From CAMAXB01 sp964476565 (GTDB lineage Bacteria; Verrucomicrobiota; Verrucomicrobiia; Opitutales; Opitutaceae), in NCBI GenBank assembly GCA_964476565.1, contig CAYZBG010000021.1:1-64000 (forward strand): 64,000 bases of DNA, given 5' to 3'. Both the position numbers and the translations under genes were made by a program. The notes beneath the pieces were generated by a model. That model saw nothing but the letters and a program-made list of their open reading frames with translations, did not search any database and was not told the origin of the DNA. Of the stretch, positions 32,570 to 40,983 are shown in pieces; the stretch's first letter is position 1, and every line of letters starts with the position of its first letter.

Positions 32570-33655
32570 ATGTCCAAGCGCGCCGTCCTTTTGGTCAACC
32601 TCGGCTCCCCGGCCTCCACCAACGTCCCTGACGTCCGGTCCTACCTGCACGAGTTCCTCGGGGACGACCGGGTGATCGACAAGCCCGCGTTCACCCCGCT
32701 GCGCCGCCTGCTCGTGCATGGCATCATCGTGCCGCTGCGCGCACCCCGCTCGGCCAAGGCCTACCGGGAGATCTGGACGCCCGAAGGCTCGCCCCTGATC
32801 ACCATCTCGCGCAGCGTCCGGGACAAACTTGCCGGCCAACTCGGCGCCGGGACGCCCGTGTATCTGGCCATGCGATACGCGCAGCCCTCCATCGCCTCCG
32901 TGCTGGCGCAGATCGCCGCCGACGGGATCGACGAGATCCTGCTGTTCCCGCAGTACCCCCACTACGCCATGTCGTCGTGGGAGACGGTGGTGGTGAAGGT
33001 CTACGAGGAGGCGAAGCGCCTCGCGCCGAAGCTGCGGATCGATTGCGTGCAGCCGTTCTACCAGGACGCCGACTACATCGAGGCGTTGTACACCGTGTCT
33101 GCGCCCTATCTCCAGCAGCCGCACGATTTCATCCTGTTTTCGTACCACGGCATTCCGGTGCGGCACCTGCGCAAAGGCGACGCCTCGCGGGCGCACTGCA
33201 CGCTCGTCGACGACTGCTGCAACACCTGCAGCGCCGCCCACGCGATGTGCTACAAAGCGCAGATCACCAAGACCACCCAGGCCTTCGCGCGCCGCGCCGG
33301 ACTCGACCCCGCCCGCTGGTCGATCGCGTTCCAGTCGCGCCTCGTGGGCGAGCCCTGGCTGTCGCCGTACACGGACAAGCGCCTCGAGGAGCTGCCCAAA
33401 GAGGGCAAGAAACGCCTGATCATCTTCACGCCCGCCTTCGTCTCCGACTGTCTCGAGACCCTCGAAGAGATCGCCGGCGAAGGGAAAGAGGAGTTCCTGC
33501 ACGCCGGTGGCGAAAGCTTCCAGCATGTGCCCTGCCTCAACGACCAGGCGCCGTACATCGATTTTCTCGCCGGGCGGGTTCGCCATTGGCTGGCGGGAGA
33601 CAAACCCGTCCGCACCCAAGTCGAAGCCAGCGCACGCATGCTCACCCATGCTTGA
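32570..33655 (+). CDS. hemH: Ferrochelatase with internal Cys cluster
   Basis: A 361-residue ferrochelatase, which inserts Fe2+ into protoporphyrin IX as the last step of protohaem synthesis. The catalytic His lies in SYHGIPVRHL and the acidic site in DCLETLEEI; the N-terminus (VLLVNLGSP) is typical. Where many bacterial enzymes have a short turn after SYHG, this one has five Cys in the pattern C-x5-CC-x2-C-x6-C (CTLVDDCCNTC then SAAHAMC). Internal Cys sets bind a 2Fe-2S cluster in some bacterial ferrochelatases, so a cluster is likely. No membrane helix is visible, as usual for bacterial forms. Confidence 0.96.
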   Translation: MSKRAVLLVNLGSPASTNVPDVRSYLHEFLGDDRVIDKPAFTPLRRLLVHGIIVPLRAPRSAKAYREIWTPEGSPLITISRSVRDKLAGQLGAGTPVYLAMRYAQPSIASVLAQIAADGIDEILLFPQYPHYAMSSWETVVVKVYEEAKRLAPKLRIDCVQPFYQDADYIEALYTVSAPYLQQPHDFILFSYHGIPVRHLRKGDASRAHCTLVDDCCNTCSAAHAMCYKAQITKTTQAFARRAGLDPARWSIAFQSRLVGEPWLSPYTDKRLEELPKEGKKRLIIFTPAFVSDCLETLEEIAGEGKEEFLHAGGESFQHVPCLNDQAPYIDFLAGRVRHWLAGDKPVRTQVEASARMLTHA

Positions 33656-33764
33656 GGCGCCGGCCGTCGGATTTGCAGTTGTCGCCCCCCGGAGAACCCG
33701 CCTAGCTAGGCCGGTTTGGGTGAGTCGACGGGAGTGACTCGCCCGCCCTCCTCCCCGCCTCCTT

Positions 33765-36455
33765 GTGAGTGACGTCCTGTCCGCCTCGCCGTTCGCCCGT
33801 TCCGCCGGCCCCAACCGGGAAGCCGGACCGATGGTGCTGACCCTGGATCGCGCCGGAAAAATCCTGCACGCCAGCCAGGCCGCCGGCACATTCTGGCAGG
33901 TGGCGCCGGAGCGGCTCTCCGGCACGCCCTTCCCCACCTTGTTTGCGTTCGAGGTCGTTTCCCAGGCGCCGGACTGGCTGGAGGCGCAATGGGAGGTGCT
34001 GCTCGCCAGCTCGCTCGACCGCCCCCTGCCCCTCGAGGCCCAACCGTTTGAGTCCGGCCCGGTCGCCATCCAACTCCGACTCGAACCGGCGGCAGGCGGT
34101 GACGCCGCCTACTACGCGATCATCACCCGCAGCCCGCCGGCTCAGGCCGCGATGGCCGCCGAGACTCCGGCCGGCGGTGCCGACCGCCCGTTCGTGCCGC
34201 CCCTCCTGCTGCCGGAAAGTCCGGTGGGATTCTTCGATCTCAATTTCCAATCCGGCACGGTCCTCTACTCGCCCGCGTGGAAATGGTTGCTCGGCTACGC
34301 CGACCACGAGCTCGCCGACACGTATGACACGTGGCTGCGGTTGATCCATCCCGACGATTCGGCCGCGGCGCCCGACCAACTGCGTCGGGCTGGAGCGGCC
34401 GGCTGGCGCAGCTTTGCGGTCGAGTACCGCATGCAGCACAAGCGCGGCCACTGGATCTGGGTGCTCGGCACCGGCGTGCAACGCTTCGCCGCCGACGGCA
34501 AACTCGAGCGCGTGACCGGGCTGCACCTCGATGTGACGGAGCGCAAGGAGTTCGAGGAGCAGACGCTGATCGGCGACGAACGCTTTGCCCACCTCGCCGA
34601 CCATCCGACGCTGGCCTTGTTCGATCTCGATTTCGCCCGCGGACGGTTCTGGTTCTCGCCGGCGTGGCTCCGGCTGACCGGACGCGAAGACGAAGCCGGC
34701 GCCGGCGAACAGCTCGAGAGCTTCACCGGCGCGCTGCCGGCCGAGGCCGCCGAAGCCGGCGTCGCCGCTTTCCTGAGCGAACCCGCACCGGGCGAGGCGG
34801 CGATGGAGCGCCGCGTCACCCTGCACCGCACCGATGGCACGGCGTGCGATGTCCTGCTGGGCGCGCATCGCCACTACTCGCGCAAGCGCGAACTCGTGCG
34901 GGCGGTGGGCTATGCCCTGCCCGCCCCCACCGCAACCGAGTCGGGGCCGGCGCCCGCCGCGGTGCTGAGGGAACTGTTCAGCGCCCTCGGTGAGGCCGTG
35001 ATCCTCGCCGACGCCCGCGGCCGCGTGCTCCATGTGAATGCGAAGGCCGAACGCCTCACCGGCTATCCGGCCGCCGTCGCCACCACCCAGGGCGTACGCG
35101 ACATCTTCACGCTGTTGACCCTCAACGGCGAACGCCCCGATGCCGAATCGGTGGACATCGCGCTCGCATCGAACGATCAGACCCGCCTGCACCTCGACCA
35201 CGCCCTCGTGCCGGCCGGAGGCGGCAAGCCCGTCCCGATCGTGTGGAACGCGCGCCAGGCTTGGGATGCGGACGGACGTGCGCTGGGCATGGTGATCGTG
35301 TTTCGCGATCCGAAGGAGATGACCCTCACGCCGGAGGAGCTCATCCGGGCCAACCGCTTCGACAGCCTCGGCCAGCTCGCGGGCGGCATCGCCCACGACT
35401 TCAACAATCTGCTCACCACCATCCTCGGCGCGATCTCGCTCGCGAAAGAAAGCCGGGATTACTCGGGACTGGGTGATGCGGAGAAGGCCTGCTTCACCGC
35501 CAAGGCGCTCACGAAACAGCTGCTCACCTTTGCCAAGGGCAGCGCCGCCAACGCCCACCAGGTCCTCACACCCGCCGAGCTCCTGCGCGACGCCGTCCGC
35601 GTCGCCGCCGCCGGGAGCATGGTGGAGATCACGCTGGAGGTCGACGAGGACAGCGGTCCGATCAAGGTCGATCGCGGCCAGATGCTGCAGGTCTTCCAAA
35701 ACCTCATCATCAACGCGATCCAGGCGATGCCGGATCCCTCCGAAGGCGTGATCGTGCTGCGGGCGGTCAACCTCGAACTCGGTCCGGACGAACTTCCCCC
35801 GCTGCACGCCGGCAAGTACGTGCAGGTCGATGTGCAGGACAACGGCAGCGGCATCCCGGCGGATGTGATCGAGCGCATCTTCGACCCGTTCTTCACCACC
35901 AAGAAGCACGGCACCGGCCTCGGGCTCGCGACCGTGCTTTCGATCGTGCGCGCCCATGGCGGCCAGATCGGCGTCGACTCGACAGTGGGCAGCGGCACGA
36001 CCTTCACCGTCTTCCTGCCCGTCACCGACGAGGCGGTCGCGACCGAGGCTCAGCGCGCCCCGGCGCTCCGTTTCGGCACCGGCCGCGTGCTCCTGATGGA
36101 CGACGATCCGAAGATCTGCGAATTCACCGGCACGATGCTCGGAAGCCTCGATTACACCTACGACGTCGCGCGCAACGGCGAAGAGGCGCTCGCCCTTTAC
36201 CGCCGCTACTTCAACGTCAACCGGCCCTACGACGTGGTGATCATGGACCTGACCATCATCGGCGGCATGGGCGGCGAAGAGACGTTCAAGGCCCTCAAGG
36301 AAATCGATCCCGATGTGCGCGCCATCATCTCGTCAGGCTACGACAACGACGACATGGCAAAACGGTTCCTCGAGATGGGATTCTGCGGGTATCTGACCAA
36401 GCCCTACCGCGTGGGCGACCTCGGCCGCATCCTGAAGACGGTGCTCGGCCGCTAA
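33765..36455 (+). CDS. PAS-containing hybrid sensor histidine kinase/response regulator
   Basis: An 896-residue soluble hybrid kinase with no TM helix. There are four PAS-like segments: about residues 20-125; about 145-265 with a full PAS/PAC end (VTGLHLDVTERKEFEEQ); about 275-390; and about 400-515 with VNAKAERLTGYPAAVA. Then come the HisKA helix with His544 in AGGIAHDFNNLLTTILG, a HATPase domain (FQNLIINAIQAMP, DNGSGIP, GTGLGLATVLSIV) and a C-terminal receiver with Asp828 in VVIMDLTIIGGMGG and KPYR. The start is GTG 33765, the first start codon before the N-terminal PAS. No output partner is adjacent, so a phosphorelay partner lies elsewhere. Confidence 0.93.
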   Translation: MSDVLSASPFARSAGPNREAGPMVLTLDRAGKILHASQAAGTFWQVAPERLSGTPFPTLFAFEVVSQAPDWLEAQWEVLLASSLDRPLPLEAQPFESGPVAIQLRLEPAAGGDAAYYAIITRSPPAQAAMAAETPAGGADRPFVPPLLLPESPVGFFDLNFQSGTVLYSPAWKWLLGYADHELADTYDTWLRLIHPDDSAAAPDQLRRAGAAGWRSFAVEYRMQHKRGHWIWVLGTGVQRFAADGKLERVTGLHLDVTERKEFEEQTLIGDERFAHLADHPTLALFDLDFARGRFWFSPAWLRLTGREDEAGAGEQLESFTGALPAEAAEAGVAAFLSEPAPGEAAMERRVTLHRTDGTACDVLLGAHRHYSRKRELVRAVGYALPAPTATESGPAPAAVLRELFSALGEAVILADARGRVLHVNAKAERLTGYPAAVATTQGVRDIFTLLTLNGERPDAESVDIALASNDQTRLHLDHALVPAGGGKPVPIVWNARQAWDADGRALGMVIVFRDPKEMTLTPEELIRANRFDSLGQLAGGIAHDFNNLLTTILGAISLAKESRDYSGLGDAEKACFTAKALTKQLLTFAKGSAANAHQVLTPAELLRDAVRVAAAGSMVEITLEVDEDSGPIKVDRGQMLQVFQNLIINAIQAMPDPSEGVIVLRAVNLELGPDELPPLHAGKYVQVDVQDNGSGIPADVIERIFDPFFTTKKHGTGLGLATVLSIVRAHGGQIGVDSTVGSGTTFTVFLPVTDEAVATEAQRAPALRFGTGRVLLMDDDPKICEFTGTMLGSLDYTYDVARNGEEALALYRRYFNVNRPYDVVIMDLTIIGGMGGEETFKALKEIDPDVRAIISSGYDNDDMAKRFLEMGFCGYLTKPYRVGDLGRILKTVLGR

Positions 36456-36587
36456 GCGCTCCCGCGTGGGCGAAACCTCCGGAGGGATCCGCCGGTCCAC
36501 CGTAGCAACGGGCCTGGGCCCGGGCGGGGCGGTTTCGGGATTGCGCTTTCCGCCTAGCCGTCGGTGGGCCAGACTCCGGCCGTCGCC

Positions 36588-37268
36588 ATGTTCACCAAGC
36601 AGACACCCGCCTGGGTCACCGCCGGCGGCCTCGCCCTTGCCTGCAGCGCGGGCTGCATCAATGCCGTGGGGTTCCTCGGCCTGCACCATCAGGCCATCAC
36701 GCACCTGACCGGCACGGTGACCATCCTCAGTATCGAAATGATCGATACCCGGTACGGCCCGGCCGCGCGCGCGCTGCTCGTGATCGCCTGCTTTTTCTTC
36801 GGGGCGGTGCTGAGCGGCGCCATCATCCGGCAGAGCACCCTCCGCCTGGGCCGGCGCTACGGCGTCGCGCTGGCGCTCGAGTCGGCCCTGCTGTTCGCGG
36901 CGGTGGCGTTTCTGCGCCGCGGCGCCTTTGCCGGAGACTGCCTCGCCTCGATGGCCTGCGGCCTGCAGAACGCCATGGCGACGAGCTACAGCGGGGCGGT
37001 GGTGCGCACCACGCATCTCACCGGCGTCATCACCGACCTGGGCATCGCCTGCGGCCACTGGGTGCGGCGGCAGCCGGTCGACTGGGGCCGTTTTCGCCTC
37101 TACGGCGTGCTCCTGCTGGGATTTCTGCTCGGCGGTGTGCTGGGCGCCCTCGGATTCCAGCGGTTCGGCTACGACACCCTGCATTTTCCCGCCGCCCTGT
37201 GCGGAGTGTCGGGCATCGCCTACGCCGCCTACAAGCATCACGAGCGCACGCGGCCTCCCGGGCACTGA
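36588..37268 (+). CDS. DUF1275 (YoaK-type) membrane protein
   Basis: A 226-residue integral membrane protein with six or more TM helices and the DUF1275 signatures: an N-terminal AGGLALACSAGCINAVGFLG, the TGTVTI loop after the first helix, and the middle repeat ACGLQNAMATSYSGAVVRTTHLTGVITDLG. The family is widespread and of unknown function. ATG 36588 is preferred over GTG 36564. It converges on ruvC with only 8 bases between the stops. Confidence 0.88.
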   Translation: MFTKQTPAWVTAGGLALACSAGCINAVGFLGLHHQAITHLTGTVTILSIEMIDTRYGPAARALLVIACFFFGAVLSGAIIRQSTLRLGRRYGVALALESALLFAAVAFLRRGAFAGDCLASMACGLQNAMATSYSGAVVRTTHLTGVITDLGIACGHWVRRQPVDWGRFRLYGVLLLGFLLGGVLGALGFQRFGYDTLHFPAALCGVSGIAYAAYKHHERTRPPGH

Positions 37269-37276
37269 CCTGCAGG

Positions 37277-37882
37277 TTATTCGCGCCAGGTGAACGCGTG
37301 ACACAGCGCAACGCCGGCCGCGTCGGCCTCGTCGAGCGCGAGGGTCCGACCATGACCGAGCAGCGCCATGACGGTGCGCGCCATCTGCTCCTTGCTGGCC
37401 CGGCCGGCGCCGACCACGGCCTGTTTCACCCGCAACGGCGGATACTCAAAGACCGGCCGGTCGAGCAGCGCCGCCGCCGCGATCGCCGCACCGCGCGCGG
37501 CGCCGAGGATTTGCGCCGTCTGGAAGTTCTGCACGTAAATCGTTTGCTCCAACGCCACATGACGGACGTCCGTGCCGTCGAGAAACGCCGTGACCGCCCG
37601 GTGGATCTCCGCGAGGGCCACCGGCAGGGGGTGTCGTGCCGGCACGTTCACCGTCTGGCAGCGCAAGAGCACCGGCTGCCGTGTGCCCGCAAACTCGATC
37701 AGCGCCAGCCCCGTGCCGCGGAGCGAAGGGTCGATGCCCAGCACGCGTCCCTGAAACGGTGTACGCTGCCAGCCGGCGACCGCGCCGGTACCGGACGGAC
37801 GGCCGCCTACCGCTGGCGGCAAGGCCGGGCCCGGCAGGGTCTTGCCCGCCAGTTTCGCCGCCCACATCTGCCTCACGTTCAT
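37277..37882 (-). CDS. ruvC: Holliday junction resolvase RuvC with N-terminal extension
   Basis: A 201-residue RuvC endonuclease, which cuts Holliday junctions together with RuvAB. All acidic residues are visible: Asp in VLGIDPSLRGTGLALIE, Glu in VALEQTIYVQNFQTAQILG, and the Asp pair in LDEADAAGVALCHA. The basic segment VKQAVVGAGRASKEQM is also present. The catalytic strand begins about 45 residues after ATG 37882, so the protein is some 35 residues longer at the N-terminus than usual. Later starts such as the ATG of MWAAKLAG would shorten this only slightly. No ruvA or ruvB is adjacent. Confidence 0.93.
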   Translation of the reverse strand: MNVRQMWAAKLAGKTLPGPALPPAVGGRPSGTGAVAGWQRTPFQGRVLGIDPSLRGTGLALIEFAGTRQPVLLRCQTVNVPARHPLPVALAEIHRAVTAFLDGTDVRHVALEQTIYVQNFQTAQILGAARGAAIAAAALLDRPVFEYPPLRVKQAVVGAGRASKEQMARTVMALLGHGRTLALDEADAAGVALCHAFTWRE

Positions 37883-38031
37883 TCGCGCCACGACGGGATG
37901 GCGACAAAGGAGAGGCCGGAGCGCAAAGCCGAAACTCCGGCCATCGCCCCGTTGACCACAGGCCATTCCTCGCTTACCGATGAGTTCAACCCCGCCGGAT
38001 GGCACGCGCCCGGCTTACAACCCCACGACCT

Positions 38032-38463
38032 ATGTCAGGCACCGGTCTCCTTAAGTCATTGTTCGCCCTGTGCGTCGTCAGTCTGGCGCTGGCCACGGCC
38101 GGCTGCACGAGCAGCCAGCTGAAAGGCCAGCGGTGCACCGTAATCCTGCTTGTTGGCGGCCATCAGGTGCGGCCGACCTACGAGCAGTTCAAGGCGATCG
38201 ACAAGGCGCTCGGGCCGGCCATGGAACAGCGCGGCCTCGTCCTCATTCACGAGATCAACGAAGCCGACATGGTCGCGACGGTCGAGGTCGTGCCCCGCCA
38301 GAGCGATCCCAGTCAGACTGATCTCTTCGTGCGCTCGATCACGCAGAACGACATCAGCCGCGCCGACGACGCCCGTTTCTCGCCGTCGATCATCGAGTCG
38401 ATCCGCGAGCACAACGAAGCCTTCCGCGGTTTCACCCGGCCCGGCGACGAGCCGCAGCGGTAG
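38032..38463 (+). CDS. Small lipoprotein of unknown function
   Basis: A 143-residue protein with a lipoprotein signal (SLFALCVVSLALATAGC), Cys being the lipidation site. The mature part starts TSSQLKGQRCTVILLVGGHQ and alternates beta strands and helices, ending in a polar tail. No domain was recognised; the strand LVLIHEINEADMVATVEVV is loosely like small outer-membrane lipoproteins. ATG 38032 gives the cleanest signal sequence; an earlier in-frame start at 37999 is possible. Confidence 0.7.
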   Translation: MSGTGLLKSLFALCVVSLALATAGCTSSQLKGQRCTVILLVGGHQVRPTYEQFKAIDKALGPAMEQRGLVLIHEINEADMVATVEVVPRQSDPSQTDLFVRSITQNDISRADDARFSPSIIESIREHNEAFRGFTRPGDEPQR

Positions 38464-38470
38464 CCGCCCG

Positions 38471-38483
38471 GCCGTTCAACGGC
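38471..38483. promoter_or_regulatory. Perfect 13-base palindrome upstream of the GH28-like gene
   Basis: gccgtt-c-aacggc is symmetric around one base. Its core CCGTTCAACG occurs again at 43511-43520 in the divergent region before the TonB receptor. Both sit in control regions of the locus that carries a LacI-type regulator, which makes a shared operator plausible but unproven. Confidence 0.3.
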
Positions 38484-38534
38484 TTCAAGGCCTCGCGCCT
38501 TCCCGCGCCGCCTGCCTCCGCGCAACGTGACCGG

Positions 38535-39854
38535 ATGCCCCCGGCCCTTGCTGCCTCGTCCGATCCCGTCGCCAACACCGCCGCCCTGCAGCAGGCGATC
38601 GACCACGCCGCCCGCTCCGACGACACCCGCGTCGTCGTTCCCCCGGGACGGTGGGAGATCACCACGCTGTTCCTGCGCAGCCGCGTGCAACTCGAGCTCT
38701 CCCTCGGTGCCGTGCTCGTCGCCCATCCCGACCTCGACCGCTACCCGGTCCTCGAGGCCGGCCACAACATCGACCGCCAGCCGTTCCACCTGCTCTGCGC
38801 GGTCGACTGCGACGACATTGCCATCACCGGCCGCGGCACGATCCACGGCAACGGTCCCGTCTTCTGGCAGGGCCTCGTCTACCCGGACCTGCCATGGATC
38901 AAGGCGCGGTCGCGCCGCATCTCTCCCCTCGTGGAGATCCGCCGCTGCCGGCGGGTCGCCTTGCGCGATTTCTCCATCCACGACAGCCCGGGCTGGACCG
39001 TGCACCTGTTCAACTGTGACGACGTGCGCATCGACGGCGTCACGATCGACAACCACCTCTTCGGCCCGAACAACGACGGCTTCGACCTGAACGGCTGCCG
39101 CAACGTCACGCTCAGCAACTGCACCGTGCGCGGCTGCGACGACAACATCATCATCAAGTCGACCTCCGACGCCCGCAGCAGCGAGTACATCACCGTCACC
39201 AACTGCGTGCTTGAGTCCAACTGCTCTGCGATCGGCCTCGGCGCGGAGACATGGAACTCGATCCGCCACGTGACCGTGAGCAATTGCGTGGTGCGAAACG
39301 CCATCCGGGTGATCCAGATCATCATGTGGGACGGCGGCATCGTGGAGCACGTCGCCATCACCAACATCACCGGGCGCGCCCTCACGAGCCTCGGCACCGA
39401 CCGCGTCATCCACTTCGACATCCAGCAGCACAACGGCGAGAATCCGCAGCTGGGCACGATGCGCCACATTCTCGTGAGCAACGTGAGCTGCGAAACGCGC
39501 GGCCGCATTCTCCTGACCGCCCAGGACGGCGCCGTGATGCGCGACATCACGCTGCGCGACATCCGCCTCGCCTGCCCGGAAGTCGAGGATCCCGCCGTCA
39601 CCGTGGCGAAGAGTCGCAGCACCCAGCTCTCCAACTTCTCCCCGGCCGCCCGCGTGGCCCGTGCCGCCGTTGTCGCCGACAACGTCGCCGGCCTCGTGCT
39701 GGACAACATCGCCGTGACCTGGCCGGACGACCCGTCGCGCATCGCCGCGCCGATGCATGGTCTCTGGACTCGCCGCCTGACCGGCGCGCGCATCCAGTGC
39801 CCCGGCCTCCGAGCCAGCCACGCCGGCATCCCCGACCATCACGACGAACCCTGA
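38535..39854 (+). CDS. GH28-like right-handed beta-helix protein
   Basis: A 439-residue parallel beta-helix related to glycoside hydrolase family 28. The N-terminal cap (NTAALQQAIDHAARSDDTRV) and the repeated N.V...N.. coils are clear. Two catalytic segments of polygalacturonases are kept: NNDGFDLNGC and CDDNIIIKS, with their Asp residues. The GHG motif reads IGLGAE with no His, and the RIK motif is replaced by IQIIMW. I infer a GH28-type enzyme with a substrate other than plain polygalacturonate. It has no signal peptide, so it should act in the cytoplasm on imported oligosaccharides. The LacI gene follows after 54 bases. Confidence 0.82.
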   Translation: MPPALAASSDPVANTAALQQAIDHAARSDDTRVVVPPGRWEITTLFLRSRVQLELSLGAVLVAHPDLDRYPVLEAGHNIDRQPFHLLCAVDCDDIAITGRGTIHGNGPVFWQGLVYPDLPWIKARSRRISPLVEIRRCRRVALRDFSIHDSPGWTVHLFNCDDVRIDGVTIDNHLFGPNNDGFDLNGCRNVTLSNCTVRGCDDNIIIKSTSDARSSEYITVTNCVLESNCSAIGLGAETWNSIRHVTVSNCVVRNAIRVIQIIMWDGGIVEHVAITNITGRALTSLGTDRVIHFDIQQHNGENPQLGTMRHILVSNVSCETRGRILLTAQDGAVMRDITLRDIRLACPEVEDPAVTVAKSRSTQLSNFSPAARVARAAVVADNVAGLVLDNIAVTWPDDPSRIAAPMHGLWTRRLTGARIQCPGLRASHAGIPDHHDEP

Positions 39855-39908
39855 GGGCCGCCCGGCCGTTGACGTCGGCCCGCCGTCCGGTAGTGCTCGA
39901 CTCACCCG

Positions 39909-40970
39909 ATGTCCTCGCGCCCGTCGATTCGTTCGCTGGCCGGCAGCCTTGGCCTTTCCCCCGCCACGGTGTCCGAGGCCCTGCGCGGCAGCCCGCGCGT
40001 CGCCCTCGTCACCCGTGACCGCGTGCAAAGGGCCGCGGAGAAGGCGGGCTACCGGCCGAACCGGCTCGTCGGCCAGGTGATGGCGGAGATCCGGCGCACC
40101 CACAACCCGAGTTTCCACGGCACGATCGCCGCCCTCATCACCACCGAGCCGCCCAATCCGCGCCGGGTCCGTTTCCACGAACACATCCTCGCCGGCGCCC
40201 GCAGCCGCGCCGACGAACTCGGCTACTCGATCGAGATCTTTCGCGTCGGCGAGGGCGGACTGTCGCTGCGCCGCCTGGCCGAGGTGCTGCGCGCCCGGGG
40301 CATCTCCGGCCTGATCGTGATGCCCTTCGAATCCGCCCGTGACTGGCTCGATTTCGAGTGGCAGCACTTTTCCGCGGTGAAGATGGATTACTGCCTCAGC
40401 CGGCCCCGCCTGCACACGGTGTGCCCCGACCATCACGTCACCACGCTCAACGCCCTGCATCGGATGCGCGATCTCGGCTACACCCGGATCGGGCTCTGCC
40501 TGAGCGACCTGCTCGACGTGCGCATCCACCGCAAATGGTCCGGCCCCTACATCGCGTTCCAGCAGGAACTGCCGCCCGGCGACCGGATTCCCGTTCTCTT
40601 CTACGATGAACTCACCGCGCCGCAGTTCCTGCGCTGGTACCGCCGGCACCGGCCCCAGGTGGTGGTCAGTCACGACCGGCGCATCGTCAACTGGTTGGAG
40701 CAGGACGGAGTCGCGGTCCCGCAGGAGACCGGATTCTTCAACCTGAACTGCATCGAAGATCCCACCGGCTCCACCGGTTTCGACCTCGTCCCGTCGCTGC
40801 TCGGCGCCGCCGCCGTCGAATCCGTCGTCGCCCAGCTCTACCGCAACGAGCGCGGTGTGCCGCCGCATCCCAAGACCATCATGATCGAGGGACGCTGGCA
40901 GTCCGGCCCCACCTTCCTTGAGTCGCCCGCCGGCGCGCCGGCCGCGGTTTCTCCCGCGCCCGCGCCGTGA
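39909..40970 (+). CDS. LacI-family transcriptional regulator
   Basis: A 353-residue regulator. The LacI-type helix-turn-helix is at the N-terminus (SIRSLAGSLGLSPATVSEAL, then the hinge region RAAEKAGYRPNRLVGQVMAEIRR). It is followed by a periplasmic-binding-protein-like sensor domain (LAGARSRADELGYSIEIFRV, MRDLGYTRIGLCLSD). The sensor is divergent from standard sugar repressors, and the C-terminus ends in an Ala/Pro-rich tail. It lies just after the GH28-like gene and converges with the solute-binding protein gene, so it probably controls this sugar locus. Confidence 0.93.
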   Translation: MSSRPSIRSLAGSLGLSPATVSEALRGSPRVALVTRDRVQRAAEKAGYRPNRLVGQVMAEIRRTHNPSFHGTIAALITTEPPNPRRVRFHEHILAGARSRADELGYSIEIFRVGEGGLSLRRLAEVLRARGISGLIVMPFESARDWLDFEWQHFSAVKMDYCLSRPRLHTVCPDHHVTTLNALHRMRDLGYTRIGLCLSDLLDVRIHRKWSGPYIAFQQELPPGDRIPVLFYDELTAPQFLRWYRRHRPQVVVSHDRRIVNWLEQDGVAVPQETGFFNLNCIEDPTGSTGFDLVPSLLGAAAVESVVAQLYRNERGVPPHPKTIMIEGRWQSGPTFLESPAGAPAAVSPAPAP

Positions 40971-40983
40971 GACCTCCGGCCGC

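Noticed and set aside
38313..40868. An 851-codon open frame on the minus strand opposite the GH28-like and LacI genes
   Set aside because: No recognisable domain; the plus-strand genes have clear beta-helix and helix-turn-helix motifs.
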